64,000 nucleotides of DNA, taken from Roseovarius sp. A-2. GTDB taxonomy: Bacteria; Pseudomonadota; Alphaproteobacteria; Rhodobacterales; Rhodobacteraceae. A model generated the notes under the pieces. That model was not told the origin of the DNA and did no database searches. It saw only the letters and a list, made by a program, of their open reading frames with translations. Location of the stretch: the NCBI RefSeq assembly GCF_002072155.1, contig NZ_BDIY01000001.1, positions 310,001 to 374,000 on the forward strand, written 5' to 3'. Every line of letters begins with the position of its first letter. Positions within the stretch are counted from its first letter, which is position 1. This document shows, piece by piece, positions 46,449-55,300 of the stretch. The translations under genes and the position numbers were made by a program.

Positions 46449-47680
46449 CGGCACCGCGCGCGCTCGGGTTGAGGCCGCCTGAAGAGGCGCTCGTGATCCT
46501 GCTGCCTTGCGGCGTGGACGGGATCGTGCCCGGCGCGCTGTCGCTGATCGACGCGATCTGCGCGAGCGATCGGCGGCTTTCTGTCGTTGTTCTGGTGCCC
46601 AGCAGAGATCAGGCCGAAGCGGCGGCTAGGCGGTTTCCGGTGGCCTTCGTGCATGTGGCGGTCTGGGGCCTGTCGCTGGCGCGGCTGCGCAGCCGCGCGA
46701 TCCTGCGGATCGAGGCATCACAGGCTGCGCTGCCCGCAAGCCTGGGTTGGCTGCTGGCGCGCGCGCGGCGGCGCGGCATCCCGGCCTTCGGGCTGACGGT
46801 AGAGCGCGCGCAGGCGCTGGAGCGCGGGATCGTCGAACGGCCCCTTGCGCCGCTGTCGCCGGTCTCTGCCGATGGTTTGCCGGAGCGCGCCGACACCGGG
46901 GCCAGCACCGCGCATTTGATCTCGGCCATGGGGTTCGAGCGCGGGGACGGCCCGGCCCTGTCGGCGGTGGCGCGGCTTGCGCAGCGCCTGGTGCGCGGGC
47001 CGCTGGCGGGGGTATGCGCGCCGATGGTGACCCGCATCCCGAATCGTGCTGACCTGAGTGCGCATCTCGGGCGACCCGCGACGATCATGTGTCTCGGCAA
47101 CGGGCCGACCTCGGCCGATCCGCGCCTGCGCTCAATGCCGCATGACGCGCTTTTCCGGGTCAATCACCAATGGATGGACGCAGGCTATATGAGTTGCCCC
47201 GACCTGCTCTTTGCCGGGGTGAAGAAGTCGATGCGCGCGGCGGGTCGGATTCCGGTCGCGGTCGCATCGCGGCGCAAGGAAGAGGCGCTTTTGGGCACCC
47301 GTGTCCTGACCCCGTGGCACGGGCCGCTGCGCTATGTGGTGATCGAGGAGATCGCCGAGATCGACCCTGCCGCGCTGCATGGCCATCCGCGCCCCACGAC
47401 CGGCGCGGTGATGATGGCGGCCGCGATAGCCCTACAGCCCGCGCGGCTGATCGTGGCCGGGATGGATCTCTTTTCCGATGCCGCCGGGGCCTATCCGGGT
47501 GCGCCCGCCACCGTCAACGCCTATACGGCGGCTCATGACCGCGACACCGACGCGGCCTTTATCCGCACCCATCTGGCGCGCTACGAGGGCGAGATCGTCA
47601 CCCTGAGCGCCGCCTTTGCCGATCTGGCGCATAGTGTCGCAGAAGGCCGCTTTACGCTTGTCCGGCCCGGGCGGGCTTGA
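46445..47680 (+). CDS. two-lobe glycosyltransferase-like protein with GT29 sialyltransferase-type C-terminus
   Basis: 411 residues, no signal peptide. Residues 1-130 resemble the N-terminal lobe of Kdo transferases (LRIEASQAALPASLGWLL). Residues 214-345 match GT29 features: MCLGNGPTSAD with a downstream FRVNHQW, like the sialyl L-motif, and PTTGAVMMAAAIAL with LIVAGMDLF, like the S-motif. GT29 enzymes are best known from eukaryotes. The donor could be CMP-Kdo or another CMP-nonulosonate. No sialate synthesis genes lie in the window. Confidence 0.6.
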   Translation: MTAPRALGLRPPEEALVILLPCGVDGIVPGALSLIDAICASDRRLSVVVLVPSRDQAEAAARRFPVAFVHVAVWGLSLARLRSRAILRIEASQAALPASLGWLLARARRRGIPAFGLTVERAQALERGIVERPLAPLSPVSADGLPERADTGASTAHLISAMGFERGDGPALSAVARLAQRLVRGPLAGVCAPMVTRIPNRADLSAHLGRPATIMCLGNGPTSADPRLRSMPHDALFRVNHQWMDAGYMSCPDLLFAGVKKSMRAAGRIPVAVASRRKEEALLGTRVLTPWHGPLRYVVIEEIAEIDPAALHGHPRPTTGAVMMAAAIALQPARLIVAGMDLFSDAAGAYPGAPATVNAYTAAHDRDTDAAFIRTHLARYEGEIVTLSAAFADLAHSVAEGRFTLVRPGRA

Positions 47681-47750
47681 CTCTTTGAGCGCGCGCGCGG
47701 AAAGGGACGGACGGCCCGACCCGTTCATCTCAGACAGAAGGTCACGCATC

Positions 47751-49157
47751 ATGCAGAAGTCGTACAAGATCAAGAACAATCCGTACAAGACCCATTGGTA
47801 CAACCGACGTATGTCCTACTGGGTCGACAAGGATCCGGGCCGCGATTTCGGCGACATGAAGGAGATGGAGGTTATCCGTCTCGATCCCGCGCCGGACGTG
47901 ACGCCCTCGGAACAGCCACCAGTGCGGATTTTTCTCGGCACCGAGCCTGGCCAATATCGCGCCACCCGCGTTTTCGTGTGGTCGGTCATGCAGGTGCGCG
48001 ACCCGGCGCGGTGTTACGAAATCCACCTGATGTCGAACGTGGCAGGCGTTCCGCGCGTCGGCTGGAAGACCGGGTTCACCAATTACCGCTACGCGATCCC
48101 GCATTGGGCGGGCAATGCCGGGCGCGCGATCTACAACGATGTCGATCAGATCTACCTTACCGATCCGGCCAGGCTGTTTGACATGGAGATGGACGGCAAG
48201 GGCGTGCTGGCGATCTCGCTCAAGGAAAACTCGGTCATGCTCATCGATTGTGACCGGATGGCGCCGCTCTGGACGCTGGACGACGTGAAGGCGGGCAAGA
48301 AACACGACCATTTCAAGGCCGTCATGGAAGAGGCAGGGCTGTTTGGCGAGATGCCCAACAGCTGGAATTCGCGCGATGGCGAGGTGCCGATAGACCAGAC
48401 CGATTGCTTGCATTACACCACGCTGCACACCCAGCCGTGGAAGCCGTTTCCCGAGTTGCTGCGCTATGAACAGAACCCGCTCGGGCATGTCTGGTACGAT
48501 CTGGAAAAGGCCGCCGACGCGGCCGGATTCCTGCTTTTCACGAAGGATGCGCCCAGCAATGAATTCGCCAACCTGATCGCGCAATATCAGCAGATGCACG
48601 ACACGCCCGAGACCTTCGCGGGCTATCAGGTGAAAAAGCATTTCGCGATCGTGGCCAAGCTCGCGCGCGAGACCGGAACCACCGAAATTCTCGACTACGG
48701 GTCCGGCAAGGCGATCAATTACCAGACCATCGAGGGCGAGCCCGCCGACAGCCCGTGGCGGCAGTCCGAGGCGCTGCCGGGCCTGCGCGTCCGTTGCTAC
48801 GATCCGGGCCATGCGCCGTTCTCGGATATCGGCGAGGGGCCCTATGGCGGGGTGATCTCGACCGATGTGGTCGAGCATCTTTTGCCGCTCGATGTGCCTT
48901 GGGTCATCGACGAGATGTTTGCCAATGCGACCGGGTTCGTCTTTGTGGTCGCCGCCTGCTATCCGGCGGTCAAGACCTTGCCGGACGGGCGAAACGCACA
49001 CACGACGCAACAGTCGCCCTATTGGTGGCACACGCAGATGGCACTTGCGTCGCGGCGCTATCCTGGCATCCGCTGGACATTGATCTGCGAGGAAAAGGGC
49101 CGGTTCGGGCGCAAACAGGCGGTGTTCACGGAAACCTCTGCGTCGCCGCTTGACTGA
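47751..49157 (+). CDS. glycosyltransferase-methyltransferase fusion
   Basis: 468 residues. Residues 55-250 look like a GT-A domain of the GT8 type: FLGTEPGQYRATRVFVWSV, then the metal-binding YNDVDQIY near residue 130. Residues 290-460 form a class I SAM methyltransferase: EILDYGSGK near 313 and GVISTDVVEHLLP near 365. So one chain may add and then methylate a sugar. The ATG at 47751 starts a Lys-rich N-terminus. It sits between a GT29-like gene and a flippase. Confidence 0.65.
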   Translation: MQKSYKIKNNPYKTHWYNRRMSYWVDKDPGRDFGDMKEMEVIRLDPAPDVTPSEQPPVRIFLGTEPGQYRATRVFVWSVMQVRDPARCYEIHLMSNVAGVPRVGWKTGFTNYRYAIPHWAGNAGRAIYNDVDQIYLTDPARLFDMEMDGKGVLAISLKENSVMLIDCDRMAPLWTLDDVKAGKKHDHFKAVMEEAGLFGEMPNSWNSRDGEVPIDQTDCLHYTTLHTQPWKPFPELLRYEQNPLGHVWYDLEKAADAAGFLLFTKDAPSNEFANLIAQYQQMHDTPETFAGYQVKKHFAIVAKLARETGTTEILDYGSGKAINYQTIEGEPADSPWRQSEALPGLRVRCYDPGHAPFSDIGEGPYGGVISTDVVEHLLPLDVPWVIDEMFANATGFVFVVAACYPAVKTLPDGRNAHTTQQSPYWWHTQMALASRRYPGIRWTLICEEKGRFGRKQAVFTETSASPLD

Positions 49158-49190
49158 TGCGGGCGTAGACAGACTCGGTATGATCGCAGC

Positions 49191-50519
49191 GTGAGTTACA
49201 AGGACATCCACCGCCGCTTCCTGCACAATGCCGGCCTTATCGTCGGCAGCCGGGTGGGGTTCGGCCTGCTGAATCTCGCGACCAACGCGATCATCCTGCG
49301 TGCGTTCGGCGCGGGCGATCTAGGCATGATCATGCTTCTTGTGGCCTATATGCGGGTCTTTGCCGAAGTGGTGAAGTTCGAGTCCTGGCAGGCGGTGCTG
49401 CGGTTCGGGGTGATGCCCGAAGAAAACGGCGAGTGGTATCAGCTACGCCGCCTCGTCGGGCTGACCCTGATGATCGACTTTATCACCATGGCCCTGGCGA
49501 TCGCGGTGTCGGTGGCGCTCATTCCCTATGCGGCGGTATGGCTGGGCTGGAACGAGCAGATCACGCGGATTGCGCCGTGGTTCATGGTGCTGATCATCTT
49601 TGTCACCAATGCCACACCCAACGGCGTGCTGCGCCTGTTTGACCGGGTTGGAGTGCTTGCGTTCCAGCACGGGGCCAACGCGGTGATCCGCATGGCGCTG
49701 GTGCTGCTCGTGGTGGCGCTTGGTGGGGGGGTGGTGCATCTGGCGGCGGCCTGGTTCGCGGCCTTCGTTATCAGTTTCTCGATCCCGATGGTGATCTGCG
49801 CGCAAGAACTGGTGCGCCGCGATCTGTTGCCGGTGTTTTCGCTGAGGCTGCGCAAGACCGGACGGCAATTTCCGGGGATCTGGCATTTCCTGCTGATGTC
49901 CAACCTGATCAGCACCGGGCCGCTTGCTATAACCCATCTGACGACGCTTTTCGTGGGCGCGCAATTGGGTGCGGCGCAGGCCGCGATCCTGCAACTGGCG
50001 CGGCAGATCTCGGCCGGCGCCTCGGCCCCGACGAAATTCCTCGGGCCGCTGCTGCTGCCGGATTTCTCGCGCCTTTCGGGGCGGGGCGACTGGACCGGGC
50101 TGCGCTCGGTGATTGCCAAGCAGCTCAAGGTGGGCGCGCTCGTCGTTTTGGGGCTTGGCGTGGTGCTCTTCGCCGCGCTGCCGCTGATAGTTGAGCTTGC
50201 TTTCGGGGCCGAGATGCTGGAGCACATCTGGCTGTTCCGCCTGTTCCTCTTTGCCGCGCTGATCAATGCGCTCGGGTTCTCGCTGCATCATGCGATGTTC
50301 TCGGCCAACAAGGGTGGCACCGCGCTGCTGATCCAGTGGTTGGGGATCTGCGTCTATGCCGCCATCATGCTGAGCGGGCTGTGGGTGATCGGGCTGAACG
50401 CGGTCGGTTTTGCGTCGATCGGGCTTGCCGTCACCTCGCGCGGGCTGACATTGATCGTCGGGCGCAGGCTGTTGAAAAAGCGGATCCGCAAGGCGCGGCT
50501 GCGCGACGCGGAGGAATGA
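49191..50519 (+). CDS. Wzx-like polysaccharide flippase (MATE/MOP superfamily)
   Basis: 442-residue membrane protein with 12 or more predicted segments and a basic C-terminal tail. The N-terminal RFLHNAGLIVGSRVGFGLLNLATN stretch and the overall layout fit lipid-linked oligosaccharide flippases. The GTG at 49191 is the first usable start; the nearby ATG at 49180 runs into a stop after four codons. It closes the polysaccharide group that begins at 45.3 kb. Confidence 0.75.
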   Translation: MSYKDIHRRFLHNAGLIVGSRVGFGLLNLATNAIILRAFGAGDLGMIMLLVAYMRVFAEVVKFESWQAVLRFGVMPEENGEWYQLRRLVGLTLMIDFITMALAIAVSVALIPYAAVWLGWNEQITRIAPWFMVLIIFVTNATPNGVLRLFDRVGVLAFQHGANAVIRMALVLLVVALGGGVVHLAAAWFAAFVISFSIPMVICAQELVRRDLLPVFSLRLRKTGRQFPGIWHFLLMSNLISTGPLAITHLTTLFVGAQLGAAQAAILQLARQISAGASAPTKFLGPLLLPDFSRLSGRGDWTGLRSVIAKQLKVGALVVLGLGVVLFAALPLIVELAFGAEMLEHIWLFRLFLFAALINALGFSLHHAMFSANKGGTALLIQWLGICVYAAIMLSGLWVIGLNAVGFASIGLAVTSRGLTLIVGRRLLKKRIRKARLRDAEE

Positions 50520-50538
50520 GGCCACGGGGCCGGGCCGT

Positions 50539-51474
50539 TCAGCGGAACGCGCCAGCCCGGTAGAGCCGCAGTGCAATGCGGGGCGCGTAGAGGATCGGAT
50601 GCCGACGTTCGGCCTCGCTGACCGTCACGCTGACGCCGGAATGGCCCTGCACCTTTTCGATGATGTAGTCGAGTCCGGCGTCGAATGTGGTTGCTGCCTT
50701 GAGCACCCGCAGCGCGCCCAGAGGGGTGCCGATGATCCGCCGGAGCGCCCATTTGGCGCGGCAGAGGCCACGGTGCATAGGTCCGGCATCGGGCAGGTCG
50801 GGGCGGCCATCCGGCCCTTGCGGCAAGAGCAGCGCCGAGAGCCGGGCATAGCGTTCAGGGAAACGTGCGACGATCTGCACAGCCCGCGGCCCGGGGTTTT
50901 CGGGCCGCAATTCGGTGCGGTAGCTTTCCGCGAGACCACGCGCCCAGAGGGCGCCGGGGGGCTGCGGACCGTGCAGCAGAGGTTGGGTCTGGGTGACGAA
51001 ATGGCGGCAGGCGCGTGCCAGCGTGTCGATCAGCCGGGCGCGCAGGGCCGCGTCGTCGGTGACGATGCGCGCAGGCTGCGTGAACCGCGCCCAGAACATG
51101 GACTCGAGCGTGCCGCCGCCAGCCCGGCGGATAAAGGCCGCCTCGGATATGATCGCGTATTTGCTGCGCAGCGGTCGGCCTGCCGCATCGGTGATCGCGA
51201 GGAAATGCACATTGGGCGGCAGCAACCACGCGCCGAGGCTCTTGGCTCCCGCGCCATAGACCGCGCGGTAGTGCGAGACGATCACGTAGAAATCGAGCAT
51301 CTTGCCAGCGTCGTCGCCCTCGCGCAGGGCCGAGCCGTAGAACACCAGTGCGCGCACCGCCGCACCGTGACGCGCGCGAATAGCGCGGGCCATCGCCTCG
51401 GCGGGCGGCGACAGCGGACCCTGATCGGCCTCGATCACCGTGCGCAGTGCCTCCGTCACCCCGGCCCCGCTCAT
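50539..51474 (-). CDS. Tam41-like CDP-diacylglycerol synthase candidate
   Basis: 311 residues with a nucleotidyltransferase start: FYGSALREGDD (Gly47-Ser48) and LDFYV with Asp61-Phe62. The GS...DF spacing, then PPNVHFLAI, the SKYAIIS motif near residue 107 and ESMFWARFTQPARIV, follow the layout of mitochondrial Tam41, which makes CDP-diacylglycerol from phosphatidate and CTP. This is recognition by eye; an orphan nucleotidyltransferase is the alternative. It overlaps the diacylglycerol kinase gene by 4 bp, which fits a PA to CDP-DAG step. Last gene of the minus-strand operon. Confidence 0.5.
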   Translation of the reverse strand: MSGAGVTEALRTVIEADQGPLSPPAEAMARAIRARHGAAVRALVFYGSALREGDDAGKMLDFYVIVSHYRAVYGAGAKSLGAWLLPPNVHFLAITDAAGRPLRSKYAIISEAAFIRRAGGGTLESMFWARFTQPARIVTDDAALRARLIDTLARACRHFVTQTQPLLHGPQPPGALWARGLAESYRTELRPENPGPRAVQIVARFPERYARLSALLLPQGPDGRPDLPDAGPMHRGLCRAKWALRRIIGTPLGALRVLKAATTFDAGLDYIIEKVQGHSGVSVTVSEAERRHPILYAPRIALRLYRAGAFR

Positions 51475-52436
51475 CTCAGGAAGGCCAGCGGCGGGGTTGT
51501 GGTGATCCGCAGGCTCGCCGCGCCGGTGCTCAGAACCGCCTCGCCATCGACCACCACCGGCCCGGTATGTTCAAGATCGAGCCAGTCACTGCGATAGCTG
51601 GTCAGCCCGTGCGCGGCCATGCCCGGCCCGGTCAGGCCAAGCACGATCCGCGCGAGCGCCCGGCGAAAGCCACGGATCGGCCATGTGGCATGGGTGATCG
51701 CCACGCCGCCCTCGCCATCGCCCCAGAACGGTGCGAGGCCCAGGCTGAGCCGGGGCAGGGAACTGGTGAGGGTGAGTGCGTGGTCGCCGTCGATCTCGAT
51801 GCCCTCGCCGCGCAGCGTGAGGGGCGAGGGGCGCATCACCGGGTGGCCATCGCTGTCGCGATACCGTCCGGGCGCTATCAGGAAACGCGCGATGGCCAGT
51901 GCCACGGCGCGGCCCCCGCGCCGGCCCGGGCCATGAAATTCCCGCTGCGTGTAAAGCATCGCGCGGGCCAGAGATCCGGTCGAGAGGACAAAGCCGATGG
52001 CCGGGCGGTCAAGGTCGCTGCTTTCGATCCGCAGGGCATGATGGTGTTCGCGCTTTGGTTCTTCCACCTCATGGGCAAGGGCCTTGATGCGGCGGGTGAT
52101 CTCGCCGGGGGTGCGCCCGCGAAACCCGAAGAGCTGCGCCGCGAGATTGGTGCTGCCACCCGGCAGCACGGCGATATCGGGCAGCGTGCCAAAGCCCGAC
52201 CCAGGTGCCAGACAGGCCGAGAGTACCGCGAGCAGTGTGCCGTCGCCCCCCTCGACAAAGATCGTGTCCACCTCTGCGGCCGCCATTTGCGCGATGCAGG
52301 GATCGAGCCGGTCGAAGCTGTCGAGCCGCAGGAAATGCGCGCCCGGCAGGTCGAGCCCGGCGGCCTCGAGCATGGAGCCGCGCCGCGCGACCGCATGGCT
52401 GCGCGGGTTCACCACCAGACCAAGACGCGCGCTCAT
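51471..52436 (-). CDS. diacylglycerol kinase catalytic domain protein
   Basis: 321-residue DAGK_cat protein (the DgkB/YegS/sphingosine kinase branch). The nucleotide-binding VEGGDGTLLAVL motif is at residues 61-72 and the LPGGSTNLAAQL motif near 95. A beta-rich C-terminal domain is present. It would phosphorylate diacylglycerol or another lipid alcohol. The gene overlaps lptG-like (52433) and the Tam41-like gene (51474) by 4 bp each. Confidence 0.8.
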   Translation of the reverse strand: MSARLGLVVNPRSHAVARRGSMLEAAGLDLPGAHFLRLDSFDRLDPCIAQMAAAEVDTIFVEGGDGTLLAVLSACLAPGSGFGTLPDIAVLPGGSTNLAAQLFGFRGRTPGEITRRIKALAHEVEEPKREHHHALRIESSDLDRPAIGFVLSTGSLARAMLYTQREFHGPGRRGGRAVALAIARFLIAPGRYRDSDGHPVMRPSPLTLRGEGIEIDGDHALTLTSSLPRLSLGLAPFWGDGEGGVAITHATWPIRGFRRALARIVLGLTGPGMAAHGLTSYRSDWLDLEHTGPVVVDGEAVLSTGAASLRITTTPPLAFLR

Positions 52437-53485
52437 ACCGAGCCCCTCCGATGCAAGGATAGCCACAGGCCGATGAGCAGCAACACGCCCGCCGGGATGC
52501 CGACGGCAACTTCGGCATCGAGCCCCCCGTTTTCCGAAAGCGTCTTGAATACCCCGTCGGCCACCATGAACACGAAGCCGCCGCCGATCGCGAGCCCCAT
52601 CGAGACTTCGGCGCGATCGTGGCGTCCGAAATGCTGCATGATCGGCACGGTGATCATCAGGAACCCGAGCGCGATGACGGGCAGGGACAGCCGGTTGAGG
52701 AACCACACGAGATACGCATCCGATGGCAGGCTGCCCGAGCCGGTCATTCGTGACAGCCGCAGCAGATCGGCCATCGCCAGGTTGCGCGGTTCCGACATCA
52801 GCAGGCGCAGCGTGCGCGGCGATTGCGCGGTCTGCCAGAGTGCGGGGGGCTCTGGCGGCTGGCCGTCATAGCGGATCTGGTGGCTGTTCAGAAGTTGCCA
52901 GCCACCGGTCGTGACGCGCGCCGTGGGCGCGTGCGAGATCGCCTCGATCTTGCCGCCCGTGCCGCGCTCGAACAAAGTGATATCCTCGAGCACATCACCC
53001 TCGACCCCACCGATCTCGACCAGCAGACGCCTATCGGCGAGCCACAGCGTTTCGGGGGCCTGTCCGTCGTCATGCACCGCCTGCGGCCCGAGCCAGTTTT
53101 CAAGCGCCTGGGTGCTGCGCGGCGTGACGAAGTCTATCACCAGTGCCGAGCCGACCGTGGCGATCAGCACCGCCGGGATCAGCGCGCGGATCTGGCCCAG
53201 CACCGACACGCCCGCGCCCACGATGGCCACCAGTTCCGAGCGGCGGATCAGGCTCATATAGGTGAGCAGGAGCGCCAGAAGCACCGAGAAGACGAGAATG
53301 CGGTCGAACAGGATCGGCATCCGCAGCGCCATATAGCGGAACTGGTCCAGCAGTGTTGCATCGGGCGGCAGGAGATCGGCGTTGCTGAGCGCGTCGAGCG
53401 TGCCGAGCAGGGCCACCAGCCCGAAGCTGATGATCACGAAGCGTTGCAGGAACATGACTGCGAGATAGCGATAGAGATGTTTCAT
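52433..53485 (-). CDS. LptG-like permease (YjgP/YjgQ family)
   Basis: 350 residues with six predicted membrane segments, three at each end, around a periplasmic beta-jellyroll, the LptF/LptG build. The start at 53485 overlaps the LptF-like stop; the N-terminus MKHLYRYLAVMFLQRF is typical. No lptD-surA-pdxA genes follow, unlike the standard roseobacter lptFG locus as I recall it. It is co-transcribed with lipid kinase and nucleotidyltransferase genes, so it is named only as LptG-like. Confidence 0.8.
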   Translation of the reverse strand: MKHLYRYLAVMFLQRFVIISFGLVALLGTLDALSNADLLPPDATLLDQFRYMALRMPILFDRILVFSVLLALLLTYMSLIRRSELVAIVGAGVSVLGQIRALIPAVLIATVGSALVIDFVTPRSTQALENWLGPQAVHDDGQAPETLWLADRRLLVEIGGVEGDVLEDITLFERGTGGKIEAISHAPTARVTTGGWQLLNSHQIRYDGQPPEPPALWQTAQSPRTLRLLMSEPRNLAMADLLRLSRMTGSGSLPSDAYLVWFLNRLSLPVIALGFLMITVPIMQHFGRHDRAEVSMGLAIGGGFVFMVADGVFKTLSENGGLDAEVAVGIPAGVLLLIGLWLSLHRRGSV

Positions 53486-54657
53486 CGCGCCGCCTTCGCG
53501 TTCGTATCGGGGTCGGTGCGCGCGCGCCGCAGCGCCGAGATGAGCCGGGGCAGCGGCGTGCGGCCTTGCGCGGTACGCCGAAAGGTATAGAGCGCGAGCA
53601 CCAGCACCAGCGCCACGATTGGCCATGTCCCGGCCCAGGGCGGCAGGGTGCCGCGCTGCGCCAGGTCGAGGCCGTATTCCAGCAGCTTTTGCACCACCAG
53701 CAGCAGGACGATCCCGAACGCCAGCCCGCCCGACCGGCCCATGCGGCCAAGCGTTAGCCCGAGCACGACCCCGATGAAGGGCAGCGCCGTCAGAAGAATG
53801 GCGCGGCTGAGACGGTCGTGCAGATTGGCCTCGGCTGCGGCGCGGTCGATATTCTGACCCTGCGACGGGTAGCTGCCGGTCACCAGTTCCGGCAGGGTAA
53901 GCTCGCGCTGATCGTCGCCGCGGTCGCGATACCCGTCAAGCGGGGTGGGCAGTGTCCAGGTCACCGATTCTGTGCTCAGGCGATTGCCGCCGCCATTGGT
54001 AATCGTCGCGGGGACATTGCCCAGCATGGCGTTGGCCATGATGATCTGCCAGGTCCGGTTATCGTCCTCGTTAAGCCGCCCGCTCTGCCCGGCAATGAAG
54101 CGCCGGCTGCCATCCTCGGCGGTCTCGACGATAAAGGTCTCGCCCAGTTCACGGCCGGAGAAATCCACATGCGAGGTCCACACAACGCGGTCTTCGAACT
54201 GGATGAACTTGCGTTCCTTGAAGGCGGTGACGATCGAGCTTTGGCGCAACTCGTGCACCACCTCGCGGTAATTGTACCGCGCCACCGGTTGCAGAAAGCC
54301 CGAATTCACGATGGAGGCGATGGCAAGGAACAGCCCGAGCAGCACCAGCGGACGCGCGACGCGGTGCAGCGACACCCCGGTCGAGAGCAGCGCCACCATC
54401 TCGCCCGAGCGGCTGAGCCGTTCGGTCGCGATGATCGTGGCAATGAGCAGGGCACCGGGCAGGGCCATCCCCAGGTAATGCGGCATCAGATTGGCGATCA
54501 TCCGCGTTCCGGCCTCGAGCGCGTTTTCGGACCCGGCGATCAGATCGGCGATGCGGATCAGGCGCTCCAGCATCAGCATGCCGAGGGCCACGGCGATCAG
54601 CGCCGCGAGGATGCTGAGGATGTTGCGCAGCATATATCGGTCGAGCCGAAACCGCAT
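53482..54657 (-). CDS. LptF-like permease (YjgP/YjgQ family)
   Basis: 391 residues with the same six-segment and jellyroll layout. The segment RLSRSGEMVALLSTGVSL (about residues 75-95) is the conserved coupling region that meets the LptB ATPase, followed by the NxxF/LQPVARYN motif. The ATG at 54657 gives MRFRLDRYMLRN, a typical LptF start; an ATG at 54678 is also in frame. First gene of the four-gene minus-strand operon. Confidence 0.82.
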   Translation of the reverse strand: MRFRLDRYMLRNILSILAALIAVALGMLMLERLIRIADLIAGSENALEAGTRMIANLMPHYLGMALPGALLIATIIATERLSRSGEMVALLSTGVSLHRVARPLVLLGLFLAIASIVNSGFLQPVARYNYREVVHELRQSSIVTAFKERKFIQFEDRVVWTSHVDFSGRELGETFIVETAEDGSRRFIAGQSGRLNEDDNRTWQIIMANAMLGNVPATITNGGGNRLSTESVTWTLPTPLDGYRDRGDDQRELTLPELVTGSYPSQGQNIDRAAAEANLHDRLSRAILLTALPFIGVVLGLTLGRMGRSGGLAFGIVLLLVVQKLLEYGLDLAQRGTLPPWAGTWPIVALVLVLALYTFRRTAQGRTPLPRLISALRRARTDPDTNAKAAR

Positions 54658-54802
54658 GCTAGGCGCATTCCCGCGCATCAGAGGACCGTGACATGCTTGT
54701 AACCACTTGTGATAGCTGCGAACCTTGCCGCCCTGTAGCAGAGAATGGTTTCTGATACCAGATAAGGTGTTCTATCCATCCCGTAATCTGACCGGAGCTT
54801 TC

Positions 54803-55300
54803 ATGTTTAGCAACCGCAATTCCCTGGTCTCGCTGCTGTTGGGCGCGTTCATGCTGACCGCGCCGGGCGCGGCACCGGCCTCGGACAAGCTCGATATCCG
54901 GCCTCATGAGGCACCCGCGACCTGCGGGGCGCGCGCGCCGCAAATCCGGGTCGTGGTCGAAAATGTCACCGCGCAGGGCATTCTGACGGTCGAGCTTTAC
55001 CAGCCGAGCGAGAAAGATTTCCTCAAGAAGGCCTCGCGCCTGCACCGGATCCGCGTGCCCGCCGAGCAGGGCCCGCAGACCGTCTGTTTCGACGTGGACA
55101 GTGCGGGCCGATACGCAATCGCCGCCTATCAGGATCTGGACGCCGACCGCGATCTCGACCAGAAATGGAACATGATGCCTGCCGAACCCTTTGCGCTGTC
55201 GAGTAACAAAAAGCTGGCGCTTCGCATGCCGGTATTCGATGATGCGGCATTCGAGGTGCCCAAGCAGGGTGTGAAGATACGGATCCGATTGCAGAAATGA
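54803..55300 (+). CDS. DUF2141 periplasmic protein
   Basis: 165 residues with a Sec signal peptide cleaved near residue 27 (APAS-D). The mature part is a DUF2141 domain with the mark AIAAYQDLDADRDLDQKW near residue 115, an Asp-rich loop that may bind calcium. The function is unknown. It opens the plus-strand operon, divergent from the LptF-like gene, and overlaps the next gene by 4 bp. Confidence 0.8.
   Translation: MFSNRNSLVSLLLGAFMLTAPGAAPASDKLDIRPHEAPATCGARAPQIRVVVENVTAQGILTVELYQPSEKDFLKKASRLHRIRVPAEQGPQTVCFDVDSAGRYAIAAYQDLDADRDLDQKWNMMPAEPFALSSNKKLALRMPVFDDAAFEVPKQGVKIRIRLQK

Noticed and set aside
52433-54657. These lptF/lptG genes as the main LPS export pair
   Set aside because: The usual lptD-surA-pdxA neighbours are missing and the genes share an operon with lipid kinase and nucleotidyltransferase genes. 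The genome-wide check was not possible.
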